Below, one piece after another: positions 36,479 to 45,976 of a DNA stretch of 64,000 nucleotides (positions are counted from its first letter, which is position 1; each line of letters opens with the position of its first letter). A model generated the notes under the pieces. That model saw only the letters and a program-made list of their open reading frames with translations. It did no database searches and had not been told where the DNA came from. The translations under genes were made by a program, and so were the position numbers. The DNA is from Brenneria corticis (GTDB taxonomy: Bacteria; Pseudomonadota; Gammaproteobacteria; Enterobacterales; Enterobacteriaceae), in contig NZ_KZ819081.1 in the NCBI RefSeq assembly GCF_003115855.1, forward strand, positions 1-64,000, written 5' to 3'.

Positions 36479-37456
36479 TTATTTCCCCGCCGGATCGGCG
36501 ACCGCCACCGGCACCACCACCGGTCTGGGCTTGATTCTGACCGCATAAATCACGCCGGCGACCAGGCAGAACACGCCGCCCAGCGTCAGCAGCGGCGGCC
36601 AGGATTGGCGGATGATAAATGAATAGGTCAGCCCCGCCAGCGTTTCAAACACCACCAGCGGGCCGATCAGCACGGTCGGCAACCGCTGGCTGGCTTCGTT
36701 CCAGCATAGCGTGCCCAGCCATGAGCAAAACAGGCCGATAACGATCATCAGGGTAATAAACACCGCCGGCCGCGGGCCGAACGGCAGGGGGAAATCCTCG
36801 CGGCCGAGCGCCAGCTGGCCGCAAACCAGCAGGTATCCCAGCAAAGCCAAGGGCAGCGTGACCAGCCCCTGCGCGGTGGCCCAGGTGGTGGGCGTTTTGC
36901 CGGTGTTTTCACGCAGCCAGCGGGCGTTGCGCAGCGGATACCAGGTCCAGCAGGCCATCGCCGCCAGCGCCAGCGCGATGCCGCCGAGATAGCGCCAGAG
37001 GTCCAGCGAAGCCGTCGCGGCGCTCAGCTCCGCGATGTTGACCAGAAGCAGCCCGACGGCGATAAGCACCAGCGCGGGAGCCAGCTGCCGCCATAACACC
37101 TTGCCGTCATGCCGGCTGTAGAGCAGATTGGCGCTAACGGCGATCGCCACCGGCAGGGTGCCGATAATCATGGTCGAAACCGGGGCGCCGGTACGCTGAA
37201 TCGCGCTGGCCAGGCAGAAATAGTAGAGCAGATTGCCGATAGCGGAGAGCTTGATCGCTTCACGCCAGTCATTGCCGCTAAGCAGCCGTAACCGATGGCG
37301 ATCGAGCCAGGCCAGCGGTAAAGCGATCAGGCCGAAGGCAAGATAGCGGCCTGTCGATTGCAACGCGGCGGGGTATTCAGGCACCAGCAAGGGGCCGACA
37401 AAAATCAATCCCCACATCAGCCCGGCACAAAGGGCGAAAACAACGCCAGTCAACAT
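36479..37456 (-). CDS. DMT-superfamily (EamA-type) membrane transporter
   Basis: A 325-residue protein with ten hydrophobic segments in two EamA-like repeats (LMWGLIFVGPLL at the N-terminus; second repeat from about residue 165). Family members export amino acids or other metabolites. It is convergent with the iron cluster (44-bp gap) and divergent from cbl, so it may belong functionally to the sulfur set, for instance as an exporter of a cysteine-related compound. That is only a positional hint. Confidence 0.8.
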   Translation of the reverse strand: MLTGVVFALCAGLMWGLIFVGPLLVPEYPAALQSTGRYLAFGLIALPLAWLDRHRLRLLSGNDWREAIKLSAIGNLLYYFCLASAIQRTGAPVSTMIIGTLPVAIAVSANLLYSRHDGKVLWRQLAPALVLIAVGLLLVNIAELSAATASLDLWRYLGGIALALAAMACWTWYPLRNARWLRENTGKTPTTWATAQGLVTLPLALLGYLLVCGQLALGREDFPLPFGPRPAVFITLMIVIGLFCSWLGTLCWNEASQRLPTVLIGPLVVFETLAGLTYSFIIRQSWPPLLTLGGVFCLVAGVIYAVRIKPRPVVVPVAVADPAGK

Positions 37457-37847
37457 GATAAACCTTATTTAAATCGTTTGAGTAACGCGCGCCTGAATTA
37501 GCTTTTCACCGCAGCTTAACGCTTATTCCGTCACCTGTATCGCTATTTCCCTACCCGGCGTCAATAGCGCCGGTCAGGCAAATTATTAGACTTGAAGATT
37601 ATAACTAATATCTAAAAGATTTATCACGCGATGGGCGCTGATGTGTCAGTTTATGATAATGTATTTTTAACTTATTGAATATAAAGTATTTATTGTTGAT
37701 TTTTGCCTTTATTTTTGTCTGAAAGGCAGCGGCTAACTTTTCTTAGTATAAAAAAATATAATCAAATCGATTTCCTTATTTGTCCCGGGCATTATTTCTT
37801 CGTATCAATGTTACATTCTGAATATCGCAACAGTGATGGAGTGAAGG
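37457..37847. other. AT-rich divergent promoter region (DMT gene / cbl)
   Basis: A 391-bp non-coding stretch with strong AT bias holds promoters for both divergent genes. No box could be assigned reliably by eye. CysB-type sites are too degenerate to call. Confidence 0.45.
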
Positions 37848-38801
37848 GTGAATTTTCAGCAACTGAAGATTATTCGTGAATCAGCACGGTGCAATTACAA
37901 CCTGACCGAAGTGGCGAATACCCTGTTTACCTCGCAATCCGGGGTGAGTCGTCATATCCGCGAGCTGGAAGAGGAACTGGGGATTGAAATATTTGTCCGC
38001 CGGGGTAAACGCCTGCTGGGCATGACCGAACCGGGCAAAGAGTTGCTGATTGTGGCGGAAAGGATCCTGAACGACGCCAGCAATATCCGCCGGTTGGCCA
38101 ATGTATTTACCAACAATGATACCGGCCAGTTGGTCATCGCCACCACCCACACCCAGGCGCGTTACAGTTTGCCACAGGTGATTAAAGCGTTCCGCGCGCT
38201 TTATCCCCAGGTGCGTCTGGTACTTAATCAGGGCACGCCTGAAGAGATCGTGGCGATGCTGCATTCAGGGGAAGCAGATATCGGCATTGCCAGTGAACGC
38301 CTGATTAACGATGCTTCTCTGGCGGCTTTTCCCTATTACCGCTGGCACCATTCAATCGTGGTGCCGGAAGATCACCCGCTGGCGCGCGAGCCGGTGGTGA
38401 CGCTGGATATGCTTAACGCGGCGCCGCTGATTACCTATCGTCAGGGGATTACCGGGCGTTCCCGCGTCGACCGCGCCTTTCAGGCGGCGGGCATGGCGCC
38501 GGATATTACGCTGAGCGCGCAGGACTCCGACGTCATCAAAACCTATGTGGAACTGGGGCTGGGGGTCGGCATTCTGGCTGATAAGGCCTACGATCCGGTT
38601 CGCGACAAAGGGCTGGTGCGCCTGAACGCCGAACATCTGTTTGAAGCCAATACCGTGTGGCTGGGGTTAAAAAAGAACCAGTTACAGCGTAACTATGCCT
38701 GGAAGTTTATCCAGCTGTGTAATACCGAGCTGTCTCTGGCCGAGATTAAAGACAAGGTCTTTGCCGAGAACGACGAGAATGTGATCGACTATCAAATCTG
38801 A
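37848..38801 (+). CDS. cbl: Cbl-like LysR regulator of organosulfur use
   Basis: CysB-family transcription factor of 317 residues (E. coli Cbl 316). The opening MNFQQLKIIRE, the helix-turn-helix LTEVANTLFTSQSGVSRHIREL, IATTHTQARYSLPQVIKAF, ITYRQGITGRSR and the C-terminal IDYQI are nearly those of E. coli Cbl. Cbl turns on taurine and alkanesulfonate genes (tau, ssu) when sulfate is scarce, with adenosine phosphosulfate as anti-inducer. It uses a GTG start with GGAG upstream. The TauABC-like importer at 43362-45949 is a natural target. Confidence 0.92.
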   Translation: MNFQQLKIIRESARCNYNLTEVANTLFTSQSGVSRHIRELEEELGIEIFVRRGKRLLGMTEPGKELLIVAERILNDASNIRRLANVFTNNDTGQLVIATTHTQARYSLPQVIKAFRALYPQVRLVLNQGTPEEIVAMLHSGEADIGIASERLINDASLAAFPYYRWHHSIVVPEDHPLAREPVVTLDMLNAAPLITYRQGITGRSRVDRAFQAAGMAPDITLSAQDSDVIKTYVELGLGVGILADKAYDPVRDKGLVRLNAEHLFEANTVWLGLKKNQLQRNYAWKFIQLCNTELSLAEIKDKVFAENDENVIDYQI

Positions 38802-39297
38802 GCCGCGGCAAGCGGCGCTTAATCCTATCGCCCGGCTCGGTCGGCGCCTGAGGGATCGCCGCTGCGAACCTTGAAATCCGTCGCATGAGTCCCTGATTTA
38901 TCAGCCAGAAAATTTCTGGCTGCCCGCTTTTTTCCGCCGCCGTTTTACCTCTTTCCCGCCTCGTTTGAGCAGCCGGGCTAATGCATTCCATTAGCATAGT
39001 TATGGTTTCCGCGATAAACAATCCACTTGATCTCGCCGTGGCGGGATAGTAGCATCCCCACGCATAACAATAACATATGTTTGGTATTTTGTTTTTAGAT
39101 ACAAAGAGTTGTGGGTTTTTATTGCATAAATATGTAATTCATTCTGCGTACCGATACGACAATAAACGTCGGTAACTGCCCCATCCAAACATGCCTGATA
39201 CTTGCTGTCTCCACGCTTATTTTACGGTTCACGTTGAGCCGGAATTTGCGCTATCGCCATTCGTTCCTGGCGGGGAGTTTTGAAACGGAAAATCGCT
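38802..39297. other. Intergenic region cbl-gltP
   Basis: About 500 bp holds no gene. It contains a terminator-like hairpin at 38903-38933; the right half is AT-rich and presumably carries the gltP promoter. Confidence 0.45.
38903..38933 (+). terminator. Rho-independent terminator-like hairpin after cbl
   Basis: The stem AGCCAGAA / TTCTGGCT has a 3-base loop, and a run of six T residues follows 6 bases after the stem. It lies 100 bp downstream of the cbl stop. Confidence 0.45.
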
Positions 39298-40620
39298 ATG
39301 AAAACACAGAAAATCAGTCTGGCCTGGCAAATTCTTATTGCGCTGGTGCTTGGTATCGCGCTCGGCGCCGTATTGCACGAACAGGCGGACAGCCGCCAAT
39401 GGCTGATCGGTAATATTCTCAGCCCGGCCGGCGATATCTTTATCCGCCTGATTAAGATGATCGTCGTACCCATCGTTATCGCCACCTTGATTGTGGGGAT
39501 TGCCGGGGTCGGCGACGCCAAAAAGCTGGGCCGCATCGGTCTGAAGACCATCCTCTATTTTGAGGTGGTCACCACATTAGCCATTATTTTGGGTATTACC
39601 CTGGCGAACGTGTTTCAACCGGGGACGGGCATCGATATGTCGATCCTGACCTCCGCGGATATCTCGCAATATGAAAAAACCACCGAACAGGTGCAAAGCG
39701 GCTCTCATAGCCTGGTGAGCACCGTTCTGTCGCTGATCCCGCCGAATATTTTTGCCGCGGTGGCCAACGGCGATATGCTGCCGATTATTTTCTTCTCGGT
39801 GCTGTTCGGTCTGGGGCTGTCATCGCTGTCAAAAGAGCATCGCGACCCCCTGCTGAACGTGTTTCGCGGCGTCTCGGAAACCATGTTCAAAGTGACGCAT
39901 ATGATCATGCGCTATGCGCCGGTCGGCGTGTTCGCGCTGATTTCGGTCACGGTGGCGAACTTCGGTTTCGCCTCGCTGCTGCCGTTGGCAAAGCTGGTGG
40001 TGCTGGTGTATGGCGCCATCCTGTTCTTTGCCCTGATCGTGCTGGGGGGGATTGCCCGCCTGTGTAAATTGCGTATCACCACATTGATTCGCATTCTGAA
40101 AGACGAACTGATCCTCTCTTATTCCACCGCCAGTTCGGAAACCGTGCTGCCGCGCATTATCGAGAAGATGGAAGCCTATGGCGCGCCGAAATCGATCACC
40201 AGTTTTGTGGTGCCGACCGGCTATTCGTTTAATCTGGATGGTTCGACGCTGTATCAGAGCATCGCGGCGATCTTTATCGCGCAGCTATATGGCATCGAGC
40301 TCTCTATCGGGCAGGAAATTGTGCTGGTGCTGACCCTGATGCTGACCTCGAAAGGGATCGCCGGCGTTCCCGGCGTCTCTTTTGTGGTTCTGCTGGCAAC
40401 GCTCGGCAGCGTGGGGATCCCGCTGGAAGGTCTGGCGTTTATCGCCGGCGTGGACCGTATTCTGGATATGGCGCGTACCGCGCTGAACGTGGTGGGCAAT
40501 GCCCTGGCCGTGCTGGTGATTGCCAAATGGGAACATCAGTTTGACGAGAAAAAGGCGCGGGCCTACGAACGCGAACTGCGCAGCGGAAACAGCGACCCCG
40601 TGCAGCAGGAACAGGGGTAG
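39298..40620 (+). CDS. gltP: GltP, proton:glutamate/aspartate symporter
   Basis: Inner-membrane symporter of 440 residues (E. coli GltP 437). Long stretches match GltP: SLAWQIL near the start, LLSPAGDIFI-type segment, ASSETVLPRIIEKMEAYGAP, GYSFNLDGSTLYQS and FIAGVDRILDMARTALNVVGNALAV. It takes up L-glutamate and L-aspartate; cysteate, the sulfonate analogue of aspartate, is a known ligand type for this family of carriers and would fit the neighbours. The ATG at 39298 was preferred to a TTG at 39280. Confidence 0.93.
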   Translation: MKTQKISLAWQILIALVLGIALGAVLHEQADSRQWLIGNILSPAGDIFIRLIKMIVVPIVIATLIVGIAGVGDAKKLGRIGLKTILYFEVVTTLAIILGITLANVFQPGTGIDMSILTSADISQYEKTTEQVQSGSHSLVSTVLSLIPPNIFAAVANGDMLPIIFFSVLFGLGLSSLSKEHRDPLLNVFRGVSETMFKVTHMIMRYAPVGVFALISVTVANFGFASLLPLAKLVVLVYGAILFFALIVLGGIARLCKLRITTLIRILKDELILSYSTASSETVLPRIIEKMEAYGAPKSITSFVVPTGYSFNLDGSTLYQSIAAIFIAQLYGIELSIGQEIVLVLTLMLTSKGIAGVPGVSFVVLLATLGSVGIPLEGLAFIAGVDRILDMARTALNVVGNALAVLVIAKWEHQFDEKKARAYERELRSGNSDPVQQEQG

Positions 40621-40657
40621 TTATCCCGCCGCGTTGCCAATAATAACCCACTCCCAG

Positions 40658-40710
40658 CCTCCCCCTTGCCAGGGGGAGGAGCAAAATGCCCTCCCCTGTG
40701 AAGGGGAGGG
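40658..40710. repeat. Two GC-rich hairpins between convergent genes
   Basis: Hairpin 1 is CCTCCCCCT-TGCC-AGGGGGAGG (40658-40679). Hairpin 2 is CCCTCCCCT-GTGA-AGGGGAGGG (40689-40710). They lie between gltP and the YbdH-like gene. Both look like the C/G-rich REP-type palindromes found after genes in many enterobacteria, and may act as transcript ends for both genes. Confidence 0.6.
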
Positions 40711-40745
40711 ACGGGGTGGGGTCATTACCTAGCAGCCGGACCACA

Positions 40746-41855
40746 TCAAGCGGCGCGATTGTCATTAACCACGGCGAATGCCGTTAGCTGTTGCGTACTC
40801 CGCAACGCCTTGCCAATGCGTTCCGGCTCGACGGAAAAGGGCAGCCGCGCGGCGATGTGGGAACCGATCTTCACGTTTTTTACAATCTCATCAACCTGTG
40901 AAGGCCGATCGCCGAGGCCGAGCGAATCCAGCGTCAGCGGACTGCCGTAGCGGCGAAGCTGCAATAACAGCTCTTCTCTGTCATGAGCATCGTCATGTTC
41001 GAGAAAGGCCTGGACCGCCAGACCGAATCCGACTTTTTCACCGTGCAGCCAGTGATGTAATTCCGGCAGGCGCGTCATGCTGTTATGAATGGCGTGCGCG
41101 ACGCCGATACGCGGCACATCGTCTTTCATGCTGTTAGCCACGCCCGCCAGCGCGATAACGGCGTCAATCACTTTGCGTAAGGCCGGCGTAACCTGCTTTT
41201 GCTGATTATCCGCAATGGCCTGTTCGCCGTAGCTGTTAAACGTATCCACCGCCAGTCTGGCGGCCTGCGCTTTCAGCGCCAGAGCCAGCCCCTCGTCGCC
41301 GTTGCGCAGATAGGGCAGGAATTCATACCACTTCGCCAGCGCGTCGACGATGCCGGCCTTAAGGTAGCGCGGCGGGCTTTGCGCAATCACTTCGCCGTCG
41401 ACCAGTACCCATACGGGCAGCCGCTTCAGCGCCAACGGCCCCTGGTGCGCTCCCGTCTCGCTGTAAATCACGCTGATGGGCGACCAGGCGGCACAGGTCG
41501 CCGCAATGGTCGGGACGGTAATGACCGGGATCTGCCCCAAGACTTCACCGACGGCTTTGGCCGAATCCAACACGCGACCCCCGCCGATGCCCAGAATCAA
41601 TTCGGCCCCAAACTCTCGCGCCTGAACGGTCAATGCTTCTATTGCCGGCTTGGTGCAGTCGCCCGGCAGAAATTCAATCCGATACTTCAAACCCTGTAGG
41701 TTCAGGCTGTGCTCGACTTTTTCTGACGTCGCCTGCCATGCCTGCGGGCTGGTAATAATCAGCAGGGTTTCGGCCAGGGGTTTTACAAACTCACCGACGG
41801 CGCCGATGACGCCATCACGATTCAGATAGGTTCCAGGCGCTTGTATTGCGATCAT
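40746..41855 (-). CDS. YbdH/HcxA-like iron-containing alcohol dehydrogenase family protein
   Basis: A 369-residue NAD(P)-dependent dehydrogenase of the GldA/iron-alcohol-dehydrogenase class. The nucleotide-binding GIGGGRVLDSAKAV, PTIAATCAAWSP, the metal-binding Asp/His residues (KAGIVDALAKW, GVAHAIHN, WLHGEKVGFGLAVQ) are in place. It is closest in outline to E. coli YbdH (HcxA, 362 residues), which reduces 2-oxo acids. The neighbour at 42282 resembles HcxB (YbiC), so two hydroxycarboxylate-type dehydrogenases are paired. The ATG at 41855 follows GGAGG. The substrate is not known; a 3-sulfo-2-oxo or hydroxy acid is possible from context. Confidence 0.8.
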   Translation of the reverse strand: MIAIQAPGTYLNRDGVIGAVGEFVKPLAETLLIITSPQAWQATSEKVEHSLNLQGLKYRIEFLPGDCTKPAIEALTVQAREFGAELILGIGGGRVLDSAKAVGEVLGQIPVITVPTIAATCAAWSPISVIYSETGAHQGPLALKRLPVWVLVDGEVIAQSPPRYLKAGIVDALAKWYEFLPYLRNGDEGLALALKAQAARLAVDTFNSYGEQAIADNQQKQVTPALRKVIDAVIALAGVANSMKDDVPRIGVAHAIHNSMTRLPELHHWLHGEKVGFGLAVQAFLEHDDAHDREELLLQLRRYGSPLTLDSLGLGDRPSQVDEIVKNVKIGSHIAARLPFSVEPERIGKALRSTQQLTAFAVVNDNRAA

Positions 41856-42281
41856 GTCCGTGACCTCCGATATATCCGCGGAAAAGGAAATAGATCAGTT
41901 GTAGCAGCGATGCGGAAAGCGGCAAAAGAATGATTCTGATTATGCATGGATGAATTTTGCATAACCGGGAGAGGGCGATATTGTTTTATGCGGAACCGTA
42001 TCAACAAGCAGAGAACGCCGTAATTTTAATCTTTTTTTAATATAGACAAAGTCTGGTTTCTGTTCGGCCGGCTTTAAAAGGAATTTCCTGTTTATTTATA
42101 AAGTCCTTTTTGGAATAACTTAGAATGAATGCCCCGTTGTTTATTAAATATCAATTAAATATCGGACACTTATTTCATTATAACAATATTGGATATAGAT
42201 AGTTTTATTTCTCATTTAGGGATAAAAATGCCGGCGTTATAGTGTTGCCTACATTATTTAATTCAGTATTCAGAGTTGATT
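41856..42281. other. AT-rich divergent promoter region
   Basis: About 425 bp between the divergent dehydrogenase genes, strongly AT-rich in its middle. It should hold the promoter of the 42282-47730 gene set and possibly Cbl/CysB sites. I could not identify them by eye. Confidence 0.45.
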
Positions 42282-43301
42282 ATGCCGGTATTTAGTCATC
42301 ATTATTTACGAGATTATCTGCGCGCCCAATTAGTGAATGTCGCGGTGGATGCGAGCGTGGCGCAGATTGTGGCGGATAATCTGGTGGAGTCGAGCCTAAA
42401 AGGACATGATTCGCACGGCGTCAGCATGCTGCCGCGCTATATCGCCGCCATCAGGGAAGGGGGGCTGTCACCGCACGCCAATGCTGAAAAAACGCTGGAT
42501 TTCGGGCCGTTGATCTCTTTTGACGGCCGGCAGGGATTCGGGCAGGTGGTGGCGCAGCAGGCGTTAGCCGAAGGGATTGCCCGCGCGCTGGATCAAGGGG
42601 TCGCCGTGGTCAGTCTGGCGGACGCGCATCATCTGGGACGTATCGGCGCCTGGGCCGAACAGGCGGCGAGCGCCGGCCTGGTTTCCCTGCATTTCGCCAA
42701 TGTTCATTCCACGGTGGTATTGCCGTGGCAGGGGGAACTGCCCCGCTTTGGCACCAATCCTTTCTGCGTGGGGGTTCCGGTCGAAGGCGACGAACCGGTG
42801 ATTCTGGATTTCGCCACCAGCGTGATAGCCGGTAATAAAGCGCGTATCGCCTGGAATGAAGGGAAGCAACTGCCGCCGGGGTGCATTGTGGACAATCAGG
42901 GGAAACCGACGGTCGATCCGCGCTGGCTGATGGAGCAGCCGCTGGGGGCGCTGCTGCCGTTCGGCCAGCATAAAGGGGCGGGGCTATCGCTTATTTGCTC
43001 GCTGCTGGGAGCGGCCTTGACCGGCGGCCGAACCGAACGCACGGCAAAGGGCGAAAAAAAGCAGATTATCAATAGCATGCTGTCTATTCTGATAGACCCT
43101 CAGCGCTTAGGCGGCGCTGAAACCTACCGCCAGGAAATTCCTGCATTATTGGCCTGGGTTCGCCAGTCCCGTGACGACGGGGAGTTATTATTGCCGGGCG
43201 ATCCGGAAAAACAAAAATATCGTCAGCGTCTCGAAGAGGGTATTTACGTTGATGATACCAGTTGGAAGCAGCTTGCCGATTTAAATACGCAGGTTGCGTA
43301 A
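42282..43301 (+). CDS. Ldh2-family 2-hydroxyacid dehydrogenase (ComC/YbiC-like)
   Basis: A 339-residue NAD(P)-dependent dehydrogenase of the malate/L-lactate (Ldh2) family. Family marks are ESSLKGHDSHGVSMLPRY (catalytic His), SLADAHHLGRIGAWAEQA, FGTNPFCVGVP and FGQHKGAGLSLICSLLGAALTGG. It resembles E. coli YbiC (HcxB), and the same family includes ComC, the sulfolactate dehydrogenase of methanogens and sulfonate-using bacteria. As the first gene of a plus-strand set with a TauABC-like importer and a CuyA-like lyase, sulfolactate is an attractive substrate. The start at 42282 is two codons after the first possible start. Confidence 0.83.
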   Translation: MPVFSHHYLRDYLRAQLVNVAVDASVAQIVADNLVESSLKGHDSHGVSMLPRYIAAIREGGLSPHANAEKTLDFGPLISFDGRQGFGQVVAQQALAEGIARALDQGVAVVSLADAHHLGRIGAWAEQAASAGLVSLHFANVHSTVVLPWQGELPRFGTNPFCVGVPVEGDEPVILDFATSVIAGNKARIAWNEGKQLPPGCIVDNQGKPTVDPRWLMEQPLGALLPFGQHKGAGLSLICSLLGAALTGGRTERTAKGEKKQIINSMLSILIDPQRLGGAETYRQEIPALLAWVRQSRDDGELLLPGDPEKQKYRQRLEEGIYVDDTSWKQLADLNTQVA

Positions 43302-43361
43302 AACAGTGGTTTTTCATTTAAAGCTTATTTAATTTATTTTAATCCAATAGGGAAACTAAAC

Positions 43362-44378
43362 GTGAGCAAAAAACTATTCAGCGCGGTAGGAATGAGCGGT
43401 CTGTTATTTATCGCCACCTCTGCATGGGCGGCGGAAAATAGGCCGGAAGAAGTGCGGGTGGCCTATAGCGGCGGCTCACAGGTATTGGTGCTGGCTAAGG
43501 CGGACGGTTCGCTGGAAAAAGCGCTCGGCACGCCGGTCAAGTGGGTGCAATTCGCCTCTGGCGCCGATGCGCTCAACTATTTCGCCAGCAACGCCATCGA
43601 TATCGCCAACTTTGGCTCCAGCCCGGCGGCCGCCGGTATCGTGCGCAAATTGCCTATCGAGATTATCGGCGTTTCCGGGGTGATTGCCACCTATGAGCGG
43701 CTGATCGGCAAACAGGGCATTAATTCGCTGAAGGATATCGAAGGCAAACGCGTGGCGTATCCGCCCAATTCGACCGCCCAGTATGCGCTGGAAGCGGCGA
43801 TAGCCGTTCACAAGCTCGATCGCAGCAAAATAAACCTGATACCGTTACGTCCGGCTGAAATGGTGGCGGCGTGGAAACGCGGCGATATCGACGCCGGCTA
43901 TGTCTGGGCGCCCTTTGCCCAGGAACTGGAAGCTTCCGGCGGGCACGGCGTATTCGCCACCAAGGATCTGCAAAAAGACGGCTACCTGATCTACAACAAC
44001 TATGTGGTCAGAAAGGCGTTTGCCCAGCAGTATCCGCAAACCGTTGCCCGTTTCCTTCGCGTGCATCAGCAAAAAGTGAATGAATTCCGCCAGGATCCGG
44101 AGAAAGCCGCGGCGACGGTGGCAAAAGAGGTCGGCGCGCCGGTCACCACGGCCACCAATACCTTGTCAGGTCTGGAATATCCGACGCTCGAAGAGCAGGC
44201 GACGGCGCAATGGCTGGGCGACGGCACCAATACCGACCAAAGCGGGATCGGGCAGGCGGTCGCCAAAACGGCGCGCTTCCTGGAAAGTATCGGTGAAGTT
44301 CGCCAGCGTGATATCCCTTCCTCCTATGCCGACGCCATCAACTCATCCTATATACAGCAGGCAGGGAAAGGAAATTAA
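43362..44378 (+). CDS. TauA/SsuA-like periplasmic binding protein
   Basis: A 338-residue sulfonate/nitrate-type binding protein with a signal peptide (SAWA-A, about residue 23). FASGADALNYFASNAIDIANFGSSP and MVAAWKRGDIDAGYVWAPF match the TauA pattern. It starts at GTG with AGGGAAA upstream. With the following permease and ATPase it forms an importer whose ligand should be a small anionic organosulfur compound; nitrate or other ligands of the family are less likely beside cbl. Confidence 0.83.
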   Translation: MSKKLFSAVGMSGLLFIATSAWAAENRPEEVRVAYSGGSQVLVLAKADGSLEKALGTPVKWVQFASGADALNYFASNAIDIANFGSSPAAAGIVRKLPIEIIGVSGVIATYERLIGKQGINSLKDIEGKRVAYPPNSTAQYALEAAIAVHKLDRSKINLIPLRPAEMVAAWKRGDIDAGYVWAPFAQELEASGGHGVFATKDLQKDGYLIYNNYVVRKAFAQQYPQTVARFLRVHQQKVNEFRQDPEKAAATVAKEVGAPVTTATNTLSGLEYPTLEEQATAQWLGDGTNTDQSGIGQAVAKTARFLESIGEVRQRDIPSSYADAINSSYIQQAGKGN

Positions 44379-44384
44379 CGGATC

Positions 44385-45155
44385 ATGGGAAAGTGGTCCT
44401 ACGCATTAATAAGCATCACGTCAGTCGCGCTGGTGCTGGTTTTATGGCAGATCGCCGGGGTCAGGCAGTGGGTCGATCCGCTGCTTTTACCGCCGCTGTC
44501 GGATATCGGTTTAACCGCGACGGAACTGATGCACGACGGCTACCGTCAGGTTCCGCTGTGGCAGCATATTCTGGTCAGCGTCGCCAGGGCGCTGAGCGCA
44601 TTCAGCGTGGCGATTATCACCGGCGTCCCCCTGGGGCTGCTGATGGGGCTGTCCGCCCCGGTCGCCGCGGTGTTTAATCCATTTGTGCAGTTTTTGCGTC
44701 CGCTGCCGAAGATCGCGCTGATCCCGCTGGCGGTGGTGTGGCTGGGGATCGGCGAGGAGTCCAAGTTCTTCCTGATTTTCATCGCCACCTTTCTGAGCGT
44801 GGTGGTCGGCGCCAATGCCGCCGTGGAGCGTATCGGCCGCAACCGTATCCGGGTGGCGCAGACGCTGGGGGCAAGCCGCGGACAGATTTTCTGTCGCGTG
44901 GTATTGCCCGATACGCTGCCTGAATTATTCACCACCGTGAGGCTGGCGATCGGTATCGGCTGGACGTCGCTGATCGCCGCCGAAATGGTGGCGGCGACCT
45001 CGGGGATTGGCTGGATGGTGATGAACGCCAGTTCCTATTTACGCACGGATATCGTCATGCTGGGAATTTTACTGCTGGGCGGCATCGGCTATTTGCTGGA
45101 TTTGCTGCTGGTGGGACTCCAGCGCATTCTGGTGCCGTGGGCGGGGAAAGAATAA
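44385..45155 (+). CDS. TauC/SsuC-like ABC permease
   Basis: A 256-residue inner-membrane permease with about six hydrophobic segments and the EAA loop RVAQTLGASRGQIFCRVVLPDTLPE. It sits 6 bp after the binding protein gene, and its stop overlaps the ATPase start by one base (TAATG). Confidence 0.87.
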   Translation: MGKWSYALISITSVALVLVLWQIAGVRQWVDPLLLPPLSDIGLTATELMHDGYRQVPLWQHILVSVARALSAFSVAIITGVPLGLLMGLSAPVAAVFNPFVQFLRPLPKIALIPLAVVWLGIGEESKFFLIFIATFLSVVVGANAAVERIGRNRIRVAQTLGASRGQIFCRVVLPDTLPELFTTVRLAIGIGWTSLIAAEMVAATSGIGWMVMNASSYLRTDIVMLGILLLGGIGYLLDLLLVGLQRILVPWAGKE

Positions 45156-45949
45156 TGACCGACCAACAACAGACGCATATCGCCCTGGAACGCGTCAGCC
45201 TCGCCTTTCCCTCCCAGAGCGGGGCGTTAACCGTACTGGATGACGTCTCGCTGCGGGTGACCCGCGGGGAGTTCGTGGTGCTGCTCGGGCCTTCCGGGTG
45301 CGGTAAATCGACCATTTTGAATTTGATTGCCGGTTTCGAAAAGCCCGGCAGCGGGAAAGTGCTCTGCGCGGGACAGCCCGTCTCCGGGCCGGGGCCGTCG
45401 CGCGGGATGGTTTTTCAGCAGGCCAATCTATTTCCGTGGCTGACGGTGCTGGACAACGTCACCTTTGGCCCGCGTATGCAGGGAGCCGATAAAAAACAGG
45501 TCCGGCGCGAAGCGGCGGACTACCTGTCGCTGGTGGGGCTGGATGATTTTCATCAGCACTATCCGTGGCAGCTATCCGGCGGCATGAAACAGCGGGTGGC
45601 ATTAGCCAGGGCGTGGCTGCCTCAGCCTGAGGTCCTGCTGATGGATGAGCCATTCGGCGCATTAGACGCGCAAACCCGGCTGATGATGCAAGAGCTTTTG
45701 CTGTCCGCCTGGCAGAAAACCGGCACGACGCTGCTGTTTGTGACCCATGACGTTGAAGAATCGCTGTTTCTGGCCGACCGGGTGCTGGTGATGTCGGCCC
45801 GTCCCGGACGTATCGCCGAGGAGATTCATCTGCCGTTCGGCCGTGAGCGAAATATTGAAACCCTGGCGCAGCATCCGCAATACGCCGAGCTTAAGCGCCA
45901 CGTTTTGCACCGGGTGCGCGAAGAAGCGCGACGCCATATCAATCTGTAA
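45155..45949 (+). CDS. TauB/SsuB-like ABC ATPase
   Basis: A 264-residue ATPase with Walker A (GPSGCGKSTILN), Q-loop (VFQQANLFPW), signature (LSGGMKQRVALARAW), Walker B (VLLMDEPFGALD) and His switch (VTHDVEES). FPW and DEPFGALD are typical of the taurine/sulfonate/nitrate group. The start at 45155 overlaps the permease stop; the ORF could begin at 45137 only inside it. Confidence 0.88.
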   Translation: MTDQQQTHIALERVSLAFPSQSGALTVLDDVSLRVTRGEFVVLLGPSGCGKSTILNLIAGFEKPGSGKVLCAGQPVSGPGPSRGMVFQQANLFPWLTVLDNVTFGPRMQGADKKQVRREAADYLSLVGLDDFHQHYPWQLSGGMKQRVALARAWLPQPEVLLMDEPFGALDAQTRLMMQELLLSAWQKTGTTLLFVTHDVEESLFLADRVLVMSARPGRIAEEIHLPFGRERNIETLAQHPQYAELKRHVLHRVREEARRHINL

Positions 45950-45976
45950 CCAGACACCTATTTTGAGGAGAGTATC